DNA of 64,000 bases from Microbacterium sp. ProA8 (GCF_039905635.1 NZ_CP157000.1:682001-746000); one strand, 5' to 3'; counted from the stretch's first letter, positions 27,125 to 36,487 are shown. Notes: generated by a model from the letters alone, not told the origin. Translations and numbers: made by a program.

Positions 27125-27326
27125 CCCAACGGGACCTCGACATCATCGACCCTCGCGGCATCACGAACCCGGTCATCGAGATCCCGCGCCGGCATGTATC
27201 AGAGCCGATGCCGCGTGCTCCTGGTCATCGGAACGGCTCGTGCACGCCGACCGGGGGGCCGGGTGCAGAGCAGAAGGCCACTCTGGGAAACGCAGGTCGG
27301 GCTGCGGGTCTTCGCGCCGATCCATG

Positions 27327-27361
27327 AGGGGCGCCGCACTGGGGACTGGGGTGGCGCCCCT
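27327..27361. terminator. Hairpin between the CHAT gene and the convergent LysR-like gene
   Basis: AGGGGCGCC (27327-27335) pairs with GGCGCCCCT (27353-27361) across a 17-base loop, ending 41 bp before the LysR-like stop. The 278-bp gap 27125-27402 otherwise holds no gene I can support. Confidence 0.6.
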
Positions 27362-27402
27362 CCTCCGTGCCCAGTGACGATTCCCCGGTTCAGCGTGCAG
27401 GC

Positions 27403-28173
27403 TCAGCCGCGGGAGGAGTTCGCGGTGCGCCCGCGCACGATGCCCACGAAGGTGTCGACCGCGGGCGTGGTGCGGTCCGCGGCCCACGCCAGCGCGACCG
27501 TGGACGCAGGGCCGTCCAGGAGCGGTCGGTACTCGACGTCCTTGCGCTGGTGAAGCCGCGCGAGCGACATCGGCACGATGACGATCCCCACCCCTGCGGC
27601 GACGGTCGCGATCGCCTCGGCCGTGTCGGCAGGGGGAGCGAAGCGCGGCTTCTCGGTGCCGGGGACATGGATGCCGAGCACGTCGTCCGCCGGAATGATG
27701 AGCACCTCCCCGGCGAGGTCGGCGGTGTCGAGTTCTTCGACGGCCGTCAGGTGCGAGTCCTTCGCGCAGACCACGACGGGAACCTCTTCGTAGAGCGGGA
27801 TGACGTGCAGCCCGTCCTTGTCGATCGGCAGACGCACGAGCGCGGCGTCGACCTCGCCGTCGACGAGGGGCCGTCGCTGGTCGGCGAAGGCCAGTGGCAC
27901 GAGTTCGAGGCTCGTGCGCGGCATCCGTTCCTTCCAGGTGTCGATCCACTTGCCGGGTGTGGCACCGGGGATCGCGCCGAGGAGGAACGTCGTCGGCACG
28001 GGCGGCTCGGCGGGAGGAGTGGGCGACGGCCCGGGCGACGGCTGCGGCCGGCGGGGCTTGACGGGCTGCGGCTTCGCGGGCTTCGCCTTCGGAGCGGAGC
28101 CGGATGCTGCGCCACGGCGCTTGCCCGCGGCATCCCGTCCCCGTCCGCCTGCGCGCGACCCGCCCTTCGCCAT
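27403..28173 (-). CDS. LysR-type substrate-binding domain protein lacking the DNA-binding domain
   Basis: 256 residues: a basic, Pro/Ala/Lys-rich N-terminus (1-60, KAKPAKPQPVKPRRPQPSPG) followed by a LysR effector-binding domain (LELVPLAFADQRRPLVDGEVDAALVRLP; VIPLYEEVPVVVCAKDSHL; VAAGVGIVIVPMSLARL). The expected N-terminal winged helix is absent; the basic tail could still contact nucleic acid. It may be a sensor or a degenerate regulator. It is convergent with the CHAT gene and divergent from DUF1304 by 35 bp. Ligand unknown. Confidence 0.8.
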   Translation of the reverse strand: MAKGGSRAGGRGRDAAGKRRGAASGSAPKAKPAKPQPVKPRRPQPSPGPSPTPPAEPPVPTTFLLGAIPGATPGKWIDTWKERMPRTSLELVPLAFADQRRPLVDGEVDAALVRLPIDKDGLHVIPLYEEVPVVVCAKDSHLTAVEELDTADLAGEVLIIPADDVLGIHVPGTEKPRFAPPADTAEAIATVAAGVGIVIVPMSLARLHQRKDVEYRPLLDGPASTVALAWAADRTTPAVDTFVGIVRGRTANSSRG

Positions 28174-28208
28174 ACCGTTCAGCGTAGCCCGGGCGCTATC
28201 GTTCGCTC

Positions 28209-28607
28209 ATGGTGGCTATCCTCGCAACGGTCTTCGCAGCGCTGGCGGCGCTGCTGCACGTGTACATCTTCGTGATGGAGAGCGTGCAGTGGACGCAGCC
28301 CAAGGTCTGGAAACGCTTCGGCGTCGCCGACCAGGCGGCCGCCGACACGACGAAGCCGATGGCCTACAACCAGGGGTTCTACAACCTCTACCTCGCCATC
28401 GGCGTCGTGCTCGGCCTCGTGCTGATCTATGCGGGAGCGGATGCCGCACCCGTCCGCGCGGCGGGCCTCGCGCTCGTGCTGTTCAGCCTGGGCTCGATGA
28501 TCGCGGCGGCGCTCGTGCTGCTCACCACGGGCATGCGGTATCTTCGCGCTGCGCTCATCCAGGGGACGCTGCCGCTCATCGGCTTCGTGCTGTTCCTGTT
28601 CGCCTGA
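28209..28607 (+). CDS. DUF1304 small membrane protein
   Basis: 132 residues with four membrane helices. The family signature is clear: LLHVYIFVMESVQWTQPKVWKRFGV, then NQGFYNLYLAIGVVLGL, and a conserved GTLPLIGFVLFLF end. DUF1304 proteins are inner-membrane proteins of unknown role. It starts 35 bp from the divergent LysR-like gene, and its 3' end nearly meets the convergent thermonuclease gene. Confidence 0.9.
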   Translation: MVAILATVFAALAALLHVYIFVMESVQWTQPKVWKRFGVADQAAADTTKPMAYNQGFYNLYLAIGVVLGLVLIYAGADAAPVRAAGLALVLFSLGSMIAAALVLLTTGMRYLRAALIQGTLPLIGFVLFLFA

Positions 28608-28611
28608 CGGC

Positions 28612-29178
28612 TCAGCCGCACGCGCCCCACTGGCCTGACCCCGACGCGGCGGCCGTCGTCTCGAGCGACCGGAGCAGGTCCTCGTGAGTGCGATTGGGTG
28701 AGTAGACCTCGACGCGGGCGTCGCCCTGCGCGACCAGCTCGCCGTTGACGAAGCGGCCGTCGGGCGTCCAGACATAGAGCAGCGTCCGGCCGTACTGGTC
28801 GTGCACCTCGGCGTCCGGCATCACCCAGATCGTCGATCCGGCGGGCACGAGTGCGCTGAGCTTCGCTGTCGCCTCCGCGCCCCAGCAGTCGGGCGGAGAC
28901 GAGATCTCGGGGGTGTCGATGCCGAGCAGGCGCACCCGCGTCGACACCAGATCGGCGACGACGGCGTTCGGCGCTGCGACACGGGCGCGCAGGGTATCGC
29001 CGTCGTGCACGCTCTCGACCGTCATCTCGAACGCGTCAGCGGGGATCGCCGGCATGGTCGGCGCTGTGCCGGGGGTCGAGCCGGGCGACTCACCCGATCC
29101 GTCGCGCCCCGCCAACCACCAGATGGCCGCGCCCGCGATGGCGAGCACGAGGATTCCGAGGAGGACGCGTCTGAGCAC
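28612..29178 (-). CDS. Membrane-anchored or secreted thermonuclease (SNase family)
   Basis: 188 residues: an N-terminal hydrophobic helix (5-24, uncleaved anchor or signal), a Gly/Ser/Pro linker, then an SNase OB-fold domain from about 50. Active-site features are HDGDTLRARV, TRVRLLGIDTPEI with the catalytic Arg/Asp, and DQYGRTLLYVW. It would cut extracellular DNA/RNA for nutrient scavenging or envelope DNA processing. Standard domain length, no visible defect. Confidence 0.92.
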   Translation of the reverse strand: MLRRVLLGILVLAIAGAAIWWLAGRDGSGESPGSTPGTAPTMPAIPADAFEMTVESVHDGDTLRARVAAPNAVVADLVSTRVRLLGIDTPEISSPPDCWGAEATAKLSALVPAGSTIWVMPDAEVHDQYGRTLLYVWTPDGRFVNGELVAQGDARVEVYSPNRTHEDLLRSLETTAAASGSGQWGACG

Positions 29179-29220
29179 GTCGCGAGCCTATGCGGTGCCC
29201 GCGACGCTGCGCGCCGGGCG

Positions 29221-29628
29221 TCAGGCCGCCAGTCGGAGTCCCCGCTGGTCGGTGGCGACGCGCTCGCCGTCGGCGATCGTCTGGTCGTCGCCGATGAGCG
29301 AGCCTCCGGCGACGCGGGCGTCGTGTCCCACGTGGGTGCGGACGCCGATCTTCGCCTTAGGACCGATCGCCGCGCGCGGACCGATGTGGGCGTGCGGCTC
29401 GATCACGGCGTCGGGGCCGATCACGGCATCCGACTCGACCCACACACCGCGGCCGACATGCGCGCCCGCCGCGATCTGCACGCCCGGTTCGACATACGAC
29501 CCCGCTTCGACGACGGCGCTCGGGTGCACCTTCGCTCCATGCGCGATCAGACCACGGCCGTTGACATGCTTGCGGTAGCGCAGCGTCTCGCCCTGGTCGT
29601 TCTCGATGTCGATGTAGTTCTTGCCCAC
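29221..29628 (-). CDS. Hexapeptide-repeat (left-handed beta-helix) protein
   Basis: 135 residues. After a short N-terminal region (GKNYIDIENDQGETLRYRKHVNGRGL) it is built of hexapeptide turns (PSAVVEAGSYVEPGVQIAAGAHVGRGVWV; IGPDAVIEPHAHIGPRAAIGP), the fold of LbH acyltransferases and gamma-carbonic anhydrases. No catalytic His or metal set is obvious, so it may be structural. I chose the GTG at 29628, preceded by AGGAGG, over an upstream ATG that lacks a ribosome-binding site and gives an atypical N-terminus. Confidence 0.8.
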   Translation of the reverse strand: MGKNYIDIENDQGETLRYRKHVNGRGLIAHGAKVHPSAVVEAGSYVEPGVQIAAGAHVGRGVWVESDAVIGPDAVIEPHAHIGPRAAIGPKAKIGVRTHVGHDARVAGGSLIGDDQTIADGERVATDQRGLRLAA

Positions 29629-29772
29629 GGTCCCCTCCTGGAGCCAGCACAGAGTGCTGAGTACAGGAATAACGGAGGGCGCAGGGCATATATTCCCGCG
29701 CATCAGAACGATTCGGTCACCCCGAGAGAACGGCTCCGCATTCCCGAGAATGCGTAGCCGGCAGCCATCCGC

Positions 29773-31182
29773 TCAGTGCCCCACGAACTCGTCGGCGGCA
29801 GACAGCGCGCGGTCGATCACATCGAGACCGCGCACCAGCTCGTCCTCGGTGATCACGAGCGGCGGGGCGACGTGCACGCGGTTGAAGTGGGTGAACGGCC
29901 ACACGCCCTCGCGCTTGCACGCCGCCGCGACGGCGACGACGGGTGCGGCATCCGCCCCGCTCGCGTTGAACGGGACGAGCTGCTCGCGGGTCTCGCGGTC
30001 CCTGACCAGCTCGATCGCCCAGAAGAGACCCATGCCGCGCACGTCGCCGACGGACGCATGCCGCGTCGCCATGTCGTTCAAGCGGGGCTCCACCACGCGC
30101 GCACCGAGGTCGCGGACGCGCTCGAGGATGCCGTCGCGCTCGAAGACCTCGAAGGTCGCCACGCCCGCCGCGCAGGCCAGCGGGTGCCCCGAGTACGTGA
30201 GTCCGCCGGGGAACGAGACGGTGTCGAAGTGCGCCGCGATGCGATCCGAGATGACAACGCCGCCGAGCGGCACGTAGCCCGAGTTCACGCCCTTCGCGAA
30301 GGTGATGAGGTCGGGCTGCACGTCGAAGGCCTGGAACGCGAACCACTCGCCCACCCGGCCGAAGCCGACCATCACCTCGTCGGCGATGTAGACGATGCCG
30401 AACCGGGTGCACAGCTCGCGGACGCCCGCGAGATAACCGGGCGGCGGCACCAGCACGCCGTTCGTGCCGACGATCGTCTCGATGACGACGGCGGCGATCG
30501 TCGAGGCGCCCTCGAGCACGATGGTCTGCTCGAGGTGCTCGAGCGCGCGCTGCGTCTCTTCCTCAGGGCTCGACGCGTGGAATGCCGAGCGGTAAGGGTA
30601 GGGCCCGAAGAACTTCGCCGTCGAGCCGTCGCCCGGCTCGTTCGGCCAGCGCCGCGGGTCGCCGGTCAGCGAGATCGCGGTGGTCGTGTTGCCGTGGTAG
30701 CTGCGGTACATCGACAGCACCTTGCGGCGACCGGTCACGAGACGCGCCATGCGTACGGCGTTCTCGTTCGCGTCGGCGCCGCCGTTCGTGAAGAACACCT
30801 TCTCGAAGCCGTCGCCCGCGACCGCGGCGATGCGCCGTGCGAGCTCGCCGCGCACATCGTTCGCCATGGACGGCTGGATGGTCGCGAGGCGGCCGGCCTG
30901 CCGCTGGATGGCCTCGACGAGATCCGGATGCTGGTGCCCGAGGTTGAGGTTCACCAGCTGCGAGCTGAAATCGAGATAGGCGTTGCCGCTGTAGTCCCAG
31001 AACGTCGCACCGTGGCCGGCCGCTACGGGGAGCGGGTCGATGAGCGCCTGCGCGCTCCAGGAGTGGAACACGTGACCGCGGTCGTCCGCGCGCACGCGCG
31101 CCTCGGCGTCGGAGTCGGGGAGCGGACGGCGGTCACCGGACAGGTCGGTGTACGCGGCGGCGGTGGCGAGCGTGTCGGTCAT
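29773..31182 (-). CDS. Class III (omega-amino acid:pyruvate-type) aminotransferase
   Basis: 469 residues, PLP-dependent. Motifs: WDYSGNAYLDFSSQLVNLNLGH, VFFTNGGADANENAVRMAR, SYHGNTTTAISLTGDPRRWPNEP, DEVMVGFGRVGEWFAF and the PLP lysine in TFAKGVNSGYVPLGG. Such enzymes transfer terminal amino groups (beta-alanine, putrescine, GABA, taurine) to pyruvate. It is downstream of a CoA-acylating semialdehyde dehydrogenase on the same strand, an apt pair for beta-alanine to malonate semialdehyde to acetyl-CoA; the amine is inferred from the neighbouring polyamine transporter. An R1 repeat cluster lies in the 159-bp gap between them. Confidence 0.9.
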   Translation of the reverse strand: MTDTLATAAAYTDLSGDRRPLPDSDAEARVRADDRGHVFHSWSAQALIDPLPVAAGHGATFWDYSGNAYLDFSSQLVNLNLGHQHPDLVEAIQRQAGRLATIQPSMANDVRGELARRIAAVAGDGFEKVFFTNGGADANENAVRMARLVTGRRKVLSMYRSYHGNTTTAISLTGDPRRWPNEPGDGSTAKFFGPYPYRSAFHASSPEEETQRALEHLEQTIVLEGASTIAAVVIETIVGTNGVLVPPPGYLAGVRELCTRFGIVYIADEVMVGFGRVGEWFAFQAFDVQPDLITFAKGVNSGYVPLGGVVISDRIAAHFDTVSFPGGLTYSGHPLACAAGVATFEVFERDGILERVRDLGARVVEPRLNDMATRHASVGDVRGMGLFWAIELVRDRETREQLVPFNASGADAAPVVAVAAACKREGVWPFTHFNRVHVAPPLVITEDELVRGLDVIDRALSAADEFVGH

Positions 31183-31209
31183 GGGGAGTCCTTGGGGTGT
31201 CGTCGTGTC

Positions 31210-31340
31210 CGGTCGTTGAGCGAGCGAAGCGAGACGAGACGGCGCTTGCTCGTGGGTTCGGCGCGTTTCGTCTCGCTCGTTCCTCGCTCGCTCAACGACC
31301 GGAATCTCGGTCGTTGAGCGAGCGAAGCGAGACGAAACGC
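31210..31340. repeat. R1 repeat cluster (three units) between aminotransferase and mmsA
   Basis: Forward unit 31210-31240, reverse unit 31263-31302, forward unit 31308-31340, the last ending two bases before the mmsA stop codon. Adjacent units are in opposite orientation and can form alternative hairpins within the polycistronic message. Confidence 0.85.
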
Positions 31341-31341
31341 G

Positions 31342-32910
31342 TCAGTTGTTCTGGGGGAAGCCGAGGTTGATGCCGGTGTGGCTGGACTGGGTGCGCGTGG
31401 CGGGGTCGAGCCAGCGGCTGGTGATGGCCTTCTCGCGGGTGAAGAAGTCGAAGCCGTGCACGCCGTATGCCTTGGCGTCGCCGAACAGCGACTGCTTCCA
31501 GCCGCCGAAGGAGTGGTAGGCGACGGGAACCGGGATGGGCACATTGATGCCGATCATGCCGACCTGCACCTCGTTCTGGAAGCGGCGGGCCGCTCCGCCG
31601 TCGTTGGTGAAGATCGCGGTGCCGTTGCCGAACTGACCCGAGTTGATCAGCTCGAGACCCTCGTCGTACGAGGCCACCCGGACGACGGAGAGGACCGGTC
31701 CGAAGATCTCCTCCTGGTAGGCGCGGCTGGTGGTGGGGATGTCGTCGATGAGCGTGGGGCCGAAGAAGAACCCGTCCTCGTGCCCCTCGACGGTGAAGCC
31801 CCGGCCGTCGACGACGATCTTCGCGCCGTCGGCCTCGGCGATGTCGACGTAGCTCGCGACCTTGTCGCGGTGCACGTCGGTGATCAGCGGGCCCATGTCG
31901 GGCTCGACGCCGTCGACGCCGGCACCGTTGCCGATGCGCAGTTTCGCGATCCGCTCCTGGATCTTCGCGATGAGGTCGTCGGCGACCGGCTCGACGGCCA
32001 GCACCACTGAGATCGCCATGCAGCGTTCCCCCGCCGCGCCGTAGCCGGCGTTGACGGCCTGGTCGGCGACCAGGTCGAGATCGGCATCCGGCAGCACCAG
32101 CATGTGGTTCTTCGCGCCGCCCAGCGCCTGCACCCGCTTGCCGTGCTTCGAGGCCGTCTCGTAGATGTACTGGGCGATCGGCGTCGAGCCGACGAACGAG
32201 ATAGACTGCACGTCCGGGCTCTCCAGCAGTCCGTCGACCGCGAGCTTGTCGCCCTGCAGCACCGTGAACACCCCATCCGGCAGGCCCGCCTCCCGCCAGA
32301 GCGCCGCCAGCCACAGCGCCGCCGAGGGGTCCTTCTCGGAGGGCTTGAGCACGACGGCGTTGCCGGCGGCGATCGCGATCGGGAAGAACCACATCGGCAC
32401 CATCGCCGGGAAGTTGAACGGGCTGATGATGCCGACGACCCCGAGCGGCTGCTTCAGCGAGTACACGTCGATGCCGCTCGAGGCGTTCTCGCTGAACGCG
32501 CCCTTGATGAAGTGCGGGAAGCCGGTCGCCAGCTCCACGACCTCCTGGCCGCGCAGGATCTCGCCCATGGCGTCCGAGACGACCTTGCCGTGCTCGGCCG
32601 TGATGATCTCGGCCAGCTCGCGCTTGCGGGCGTTCAGCAGCTCACGGAACGCGAACAGCACCGACTGCCGACGCGCGATCGAGAACTGCGACCACACCTG
32701 GTATCCGCGGACGGCCGACGCGATCGCCGCGTCGATCTCGGCCTGGTCGGCGAGAGCGACCCGGGCCGACACGCTGCCGGTCGCCGGGTTGTACACCGGG
32801 GCGGTGCGGCCGGACGACGAGGCCCGCTCGGCACCGTCGATCCAGTGCGAGATCATCCGCACATCGGCGTCCGTGGTCGCGGGGGCGACGGCGCTCTCGG
32901 CAATGCTCAT
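31342..32910 (-). CDS. mmsA: CoA-acylating (methyl)malonate-semialdehyde dehydrogenase
   Basis: 522 residues, ALDH superfamily. Motifs: GIISPFNFPAMVPMWFFPIAI (MMSDH-specific), VLKPSEKDPSAALW, VGSTPIAQYIYETASKHGKRVQALGGAKNHM, and catalytic Cys in GYGAAGERCMAISV. It oxidises malonate or methylmalonate semialdehyde with NAD+ and CoA to acetyl- or propionyl-CoA in the cytoplasm. Transcribed before the aminotransferase and divergent from the PucR-type regulator, whose start is 89 bp away. Normally it serves valine/inositol breakdown; here beta-alanine or polyamine breakdown is more likely given the neighbours. Confidence 0.95.
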   Translation of the reverse strand: MSIAESAVAPATTDADVRMISHWIDGAERASSSGRTAPVYNPATGSVSARVALADQAEIDAAIASAVRGYQVWSQFSIARRQSVLFAFRELLNARKRELAEIITAEHGKVVSDAMGEILRGQEVVELATGFPHFIKGAFSENASSGIDVYSLKQPLGVVGIISPFNFPAMVPMWFFPIAIAAGNAVVLKPSEKDPSAALWLAALWREAGLPDGVFTVLQGDKLAVDGLLESPDVQSISFVGSTPIAQYIYETASKHGKRVQALGGAKNHMLVLPDADLDLVADQAVNAGYGAAGERCMAISVVLAVEPVADDLIAKIQERIAKLRIGNGAGVDGVEPDMGPLITDVHRDKVASYVDIAEADGAKIVVDGRGFTVEGHEDGFFFGPTLIDDIPTTSRAYQEEIFGPVLSVVRVASYDEGLELINSGQFGNGTAIFTNDGGAARRFQNEVQVGMIGINVPIPVPVAYHSFGGWKQSLFGDAKAYGVHGFDFFTREKAITSRWLDPATRTQSSHTGINLGFPQNN

Positions 32911-32999
32911 GAGTGGTCCCTTTCGGCGTCGGACAGATCGTGTGGCGATCCCTTAGGCTTGACCCGTCCCAGCCTGTCAGAGAAGAAGAGGCGTTCACG

Positions 33000-34661
33000 G
33001 TGCCCGACCGTCGCGAAGATCGCACGAACCAAACGGATCGTCCGGCTGATCGAGCCGCAGATGAGACCTTGCCGACCGTGCGCGAGGTGATCGCTCTCGA
33101 CGCCGTCGCGCACGGTGTCCCGGAGGTGCTCGCCGGCGGCGACGCGCTCGACGCGCGGGTGCGCTGGCTGCACGTCTCGGACAGCGCCGGCGTCGCCCGC
33201 CTGCTCGACGGCGGGGAGCTGCTGCTGTCGACCGGCTCGTCGTGGCCCGTCGAGCCTGCCGACCTGCGTCGGTTCGTCGACGAGCTCGCGGATGCCGGTC
33301 TTTCGGGCCTCGTGCTCGAGCTCGGCACGCACTACCGCTACGTTCCCGCGGTCGTCGTCGAGGCGGCCGCGGCTCGCGGTCTCGCGCTCATCGTGCTGCA
33401 CCGCGAGGTGAAGTTCGTCACCGTCACCGAGGCGGTGCACAGCCGCATCATCACCGGGCAGACCGACGCGCTGCGCGCCCGCGACGAGGTGCGCGAGCGC
33501 TTCACCGCGCTCGTGCTGCGCGGGTCGCCCGCGGACTTCATCGTGCACCAGGTCGCGCAGACGCTGGGTGCGCCGATCGTGCTCGAGAACCTCGGCTACG
33601 AAGTCGTGGCGGCCGAGGTGCCGCTCGCGATGGAGGAGGAGCTGTTCACCGAGTGGGAGCTGCGCTCGCGTTCCGCGCACCGGCGCTCCGAGCAGCGCCG
33701 GCAGCGGGGCGCCGCGGCGAGTGCCGACGACTGGCTCATCGTTCCCGTCGAGGCACGGGGCATCCGCTGGGGCAACCTCATCGCCCTGCCCGGCCCTGAG
33801 CACGCGGCCGGGCGCATGGCGGTGCTCGAACAGGGCGCGATCGCCCTCGCCGTCGGGCGCCTGGCCGACGGCGACGCCGACGAATGGATGCGCATCGGCC
33901 GCCGCCGCCTCGTCGACGGACTGCTCGCGGGGCGCTTCGCGGGCGTCGGCGGGGCGGCCGCAAGACTCGAGGCGGCGGGTCTGCCCCTCCGCGGGGCGAA
34001 GCTGTACGGCCTGGTCGTGTCGGGCGCGCCCGTTGCGGTGGAGCGAGCGGATGCCGCGGCCCGCGCCCTGCGCGGGCGTGCGCTCGCGGGATCGGCGCCT
34101 TCCGGCGTCGCGGCGCCCGCGGCGACGATCCTGGTGTCGCTGCCGCCCGAGACCGTGTTCGACGACGCGGCGGTGGTGGCCTTCGTGCGCGCCCTCGTGG
34201 ACGCCGCCGACGTGGAGCGGGTCACTGTCTCGGTCGGCCGCGGGGCCGAGGGCATCGACGCGGCCCTCGCCTCGGTGCACGAAGCCGTCGACCTCGCCGG
34301 CGGCCGGCGCCGCCGCACCGGCCGCGGACCGCACCTTCGACGTGCCGAGAACCGTCCGCTGGTGCAGCTGGTGGCGGCGCTCCGCGATGACCACCGCGTG
34401 CTTGAGCACGGCGAGCGCATGCTCTCACCCCTCATCGCGCACGACCTGGCACGCTCGGGCGATCTGCTCGACGTCCTCGAGGCGATGCTCGCGCACCCGG
34501 GCAACCGCACGGCGGCGGCCGGGGCATCCCATCTCTCCCGCTCGGTGTTCTACCAGCGCATCGCACTCATCGAGGAGCTGCTGGGCGCCGATCTCGACGA
34601 CGGCGAGACCCAGACCGCGCTGCACCTCGCGCTGCTCGTGCGCAGGTCGGCGGGGCGCTGA
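33000..34661 (+). CDS. PucR-family transcriptional regulator
   Basis: 553 residues. The N-terminal PucR sensor domain is at about 25-150 (LPTVREVIALDAVAHGVPEVLAGGDALDARVRWLHVSD; LLLSTGSSW), a GGDEF-like middle follows, and a C-terminal HTH_30-type segment (LEAMLAHPGNRTAAAGASHLSRSVFYQRIALIEELLG). The start is GTG at 33000 behind AGAAGAAGAGG. It sits at the hub of two opposed catabolic operons: mmsA/aminotransferase diverge from it, and the cupin/oxidoreductase set ends 33 bp after it. It probably activates them in response to an amine or its semialdehyde. Confidence 0.92.
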   Translation: MPDRREDRTNQTDRPADRAADETLPTVREVIALDAVAHGVPEVLAGGDALDARVRWLHVSDSAGVARLLDGGELLLSTGSSWPVEPADLRRFVDELADAGLSGLVLELGTHYRYVPAVVVEAAAARGLALIVLHREVKFVTVTEAVHSRIITGQTDALRARDEVRERFTALVLRGSPADFIVHQVAQTLGAPIVLENLGYEVVAAEVPLAMEEELFTEWELRSRSAHRRSEQRRQRGAAASADDWLIVPVEARGIRWGNLIALPGPEHAAGRMAVLEQGAIALAVGRLADGDADEWMRIGRRRLVDGLLAGRFAGVGGAAARLEAAGLPLRGAKLYGLVVSGAPVAVERADAAARALRGRALAGSAPSGVAAPAATILVSLPPETVFDDAAVVAFVRALVDAADVERVTVSVGRGAEGIDAALASVHEAVDLAGGRRRRTGRGPHLRRAENRPLVQLVAALRDDHRVLEHGERMLSPLIAHDLARSGDLLDVLEAMLAHPGNRTAAAGASHLSRSVFYQRIALIEELLGADLDDGETQTALHLALLVRRSAGR

Positions 34662-34694
34662 TCCGGGGCGCGGCGTCCGGCTGAACGGAAAGGG

Positions 34695-35024
34695 TCAGCC
34701 GAGGATGTAGACCTTGCGGAGCGTCTCGCGAACCGTCCACACCGTGCGCATGCCCGCGGTGAGGCGCGCGACCGCGCCGGCTCGCAGCTCGATCGGCTCG
34801 AGCGCAGGGTCGTCGAACGACACCGTCGCCGAGCCCGACAGCACCACGAACACCTCGTCCGCCTCGACGTCGGTCGAGACGCCGGGCGTGTGCTCCCAGA
34901 CGCCGATCGTGTCGGTCAGCTCGGCGAAGCCGGTGCGGGGCGAGCCCTCGACCACCTGCTCGCCGGACAAGGGCTCGAGTGCGAGCGTGAGGGATGCGGC
35001 ATCCGTCACGATTCCCGGTTTCAC
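34695..35024 (-). CDS. Small cupin protein (DUF861-like)
   Basis: 109 residues, single cupin barrel: WEHTPGVSTDVEADEVFVVLSGSATVSF, then ELRAGAVARLTAGMRTVWTV, matching the DUF861 group often encoded beside amine/amino acid FAD oxidases. The usual metal histidines are largely replaced by acidic or polar residues, so it may bind a ligand rather than catalyse. It starts with GTG within the stop of the upstream FAD oxidoreductase gene (GTGA overlap), hence tight translational coupling. Confidence 0.85.
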   Translation of the reverse strand: MKPGIVTDAASLTLALEPLSGEQVVEGSPRTGFAELTDTIGVWEHTPGVSTDVEADEVFVVLSGSATVSFDDPALEPIELRAGAVARLTAGMRTVWTVRETLRKVYILG

Positions 35025-36487
35025 GAGTCGAACCCCAGCCCGACCGCGTCCAGGGTCTTGAGCAGCAGGTTGCGCTTGCCCTCGTTGTGGTCGGCGCGGT
35101 CCAGCGACCAGCGCGTGGCGTTGATGCCGATCGACGCCGCGGGTTCGGGCGGGAAGGGCAGCGGGCGCTTCTGCACCATCTCGAGCTCGGTGCGCTCGTT
35201 CGAGACCCCGTCGAGCAGGTCGAGCATGACGTCGCCGGCGAAGCGCGTCGACCCGACGCCGAGCCCGGTGAAGCCCGCGGCGTAGGCGACACGGCGCTCA
35301 CGGGCGGTGCCGAAGAAGGCCGTGAACTGCGTCGAGGTGTCGATCGCACCCGCCCACTGGTGGGTGAAGCGCAGGCCCTCGAGCTGCGGGAACGTGGTGA
35401 AGAAGTGGCTCGCGAGCCGGGCCCACGTCTCGGGGCGCTCCTCGTAGGCGGGATCGACCTTGCGGCCGTAGTGGTAGATCGCGTCGTAGCCGCCGAACAG
35501 GATCCGGTTGTCCTTCGTGATCCGGTAATAGTGGAACTGGTTCGCCATGTCGCCGATGCCCTGGCGGTCCTGCCAGCCGATCGATGCGACCTGCGCGTCG
35601 GTGAGCGGCTCGGTCATCAGCACGTAGTCGTAGACGGGCACCGTCATGAGCCGGTTGCGCTTGATGAGCGACGGGAAGACGTTGGTGGCGAGCGCGGCAC
35701 GGGATGCCTCGACCCGGCCGTCGGCGGTCGCCACGACGACTCCCGGACCTGTGGTGTCAAGGCCGGTCACGTGCGAGCGCTCGAAGATCTCGACACCGCG
35801 CTCCTCGCACACGCGCGCGAGCTCTGCCGCCATGCGGGCCGGGTGCACCATGCCGCACGCGTGCTTCTCCCAGACGGCGGCGAGATACGTGGGGGAGTGG
35901 ACGGATGCCTGCGCCTCCGCCTGGTCGAGATAGACGACCCCCTCTTCGCCCTCGGCGGCCCACTCTTTGAGCCACTCGACCTGATGGGGCTCCACGGCGG
36001 GGGCGAACTGGCCGGTGCGCTCGAACTGGAAGTCCATGCCGTAGCGCGCCTCGGAGGCCTCGATCGCGTCGAGGTTCTCGCGCCCGAGCCGGTCGAGGAC
36101 CGGCATCTCGTCGGGCCACCGGGCCATGCCGTTCTCGTGGCCGTGCGTGAGGCTCGCCTCGCAGAAGCCGCCGTTGCGGCCCGACGCCGCCCAGCCGACG
36201 CGCTGCGCCTCGACGATCACGACCTTCGCCGCTGGGTCGCGCTCTGTGGCGAGCAGTGCGGTCCACAGGCCGGTGTAGCCGCCGCCGACGACGACGAGGT
36301 CGGCACGGTGTGTGCCCACCAGCGACGGCCGGTCGGGGCGGAGGGCGTCAGGCAGATCGTCGCGCCAGAACACCGCGTGGCGGGTGTCGGCGAGGGAATG
36401 CTGGACGACGGATGCTGCCGGCCGCTGTCGTTCGAACACGGTCGTGCCCACGGGTATCAACTCCGATGCGGTGTCTGGTGCTCCCAT
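35021..36487 (-). CDS. FAD-dependent amine oxidoreductase (PuuB/DAO-like)
   Basis: 488 residues. The N-terminal FAD-binding Rossmann motif is ADLVVVGGGYTGLWTALLATERDP, followed by EAQRVGWAASGRNGGFCEASLTHG, which is typical of gamma-glutamylputrescine oxidase-type members of the DAO family, and a C-terminal FTGLGVGSTRFAGDVMLDLL FAD contact. It would oxidise a secondary or gamma-glutamylated amine to an aldehyde in the cytoplasm. The position downstream of the polyamine importer genes and the coupling with a cupin support a putrescine or related amine; no glutamyl-ligase gene is in view, so direct oxidation is also possible. Confidence 0.88.
   Translation of the reverse strand: MGAPDTASELIPVGTTVFERQRPAASVVQHSLADTRHAVFWRDDLPDALRPDRPSLVGTHRADLVVVGGGYTGLWTALLATERDPAAKVVIVEAQRVGWAASGRNGGFCEASLTHGHENGMARWPDEMPVLDRLGRENLDAIEASEARYGMDFQFERTGQFAPAVEPHQVEWLKEWAAEGEEGVVYLDQAEAQASVHSPTYLAAVWEKHACGMVHPARMAAELARVCEERGVEIFERSHVTGLDTTGPGVVVATADGRVEASRAALATNVFPSLIKRNRLMTVPVYDYVLMTEPLTDAQVASIGWQDRQGIGDMANQFHYYRITKDNRILFGGYDAIYHYGRKVDPAYEERPETWARLASHFFTTFPQLEGLRFTHQWAGAIDTSTQFTAFFGTARERRVAYAAGFTGLGVGSTRFAGDVMLDLLDGVSNERTELEMVQKRPLPFPPEPAASIGINATRWSLDRADHNEGKRNLLLKTLDAVGLGFDS

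Noticed and set aside
27173..27949. 258-codon minus-strand frame overlapping the LysR-like gene
   Set aside because: The LysR effector-domain frame is clearly coding; this one is Arg/His-rich and has no recognisable domain.
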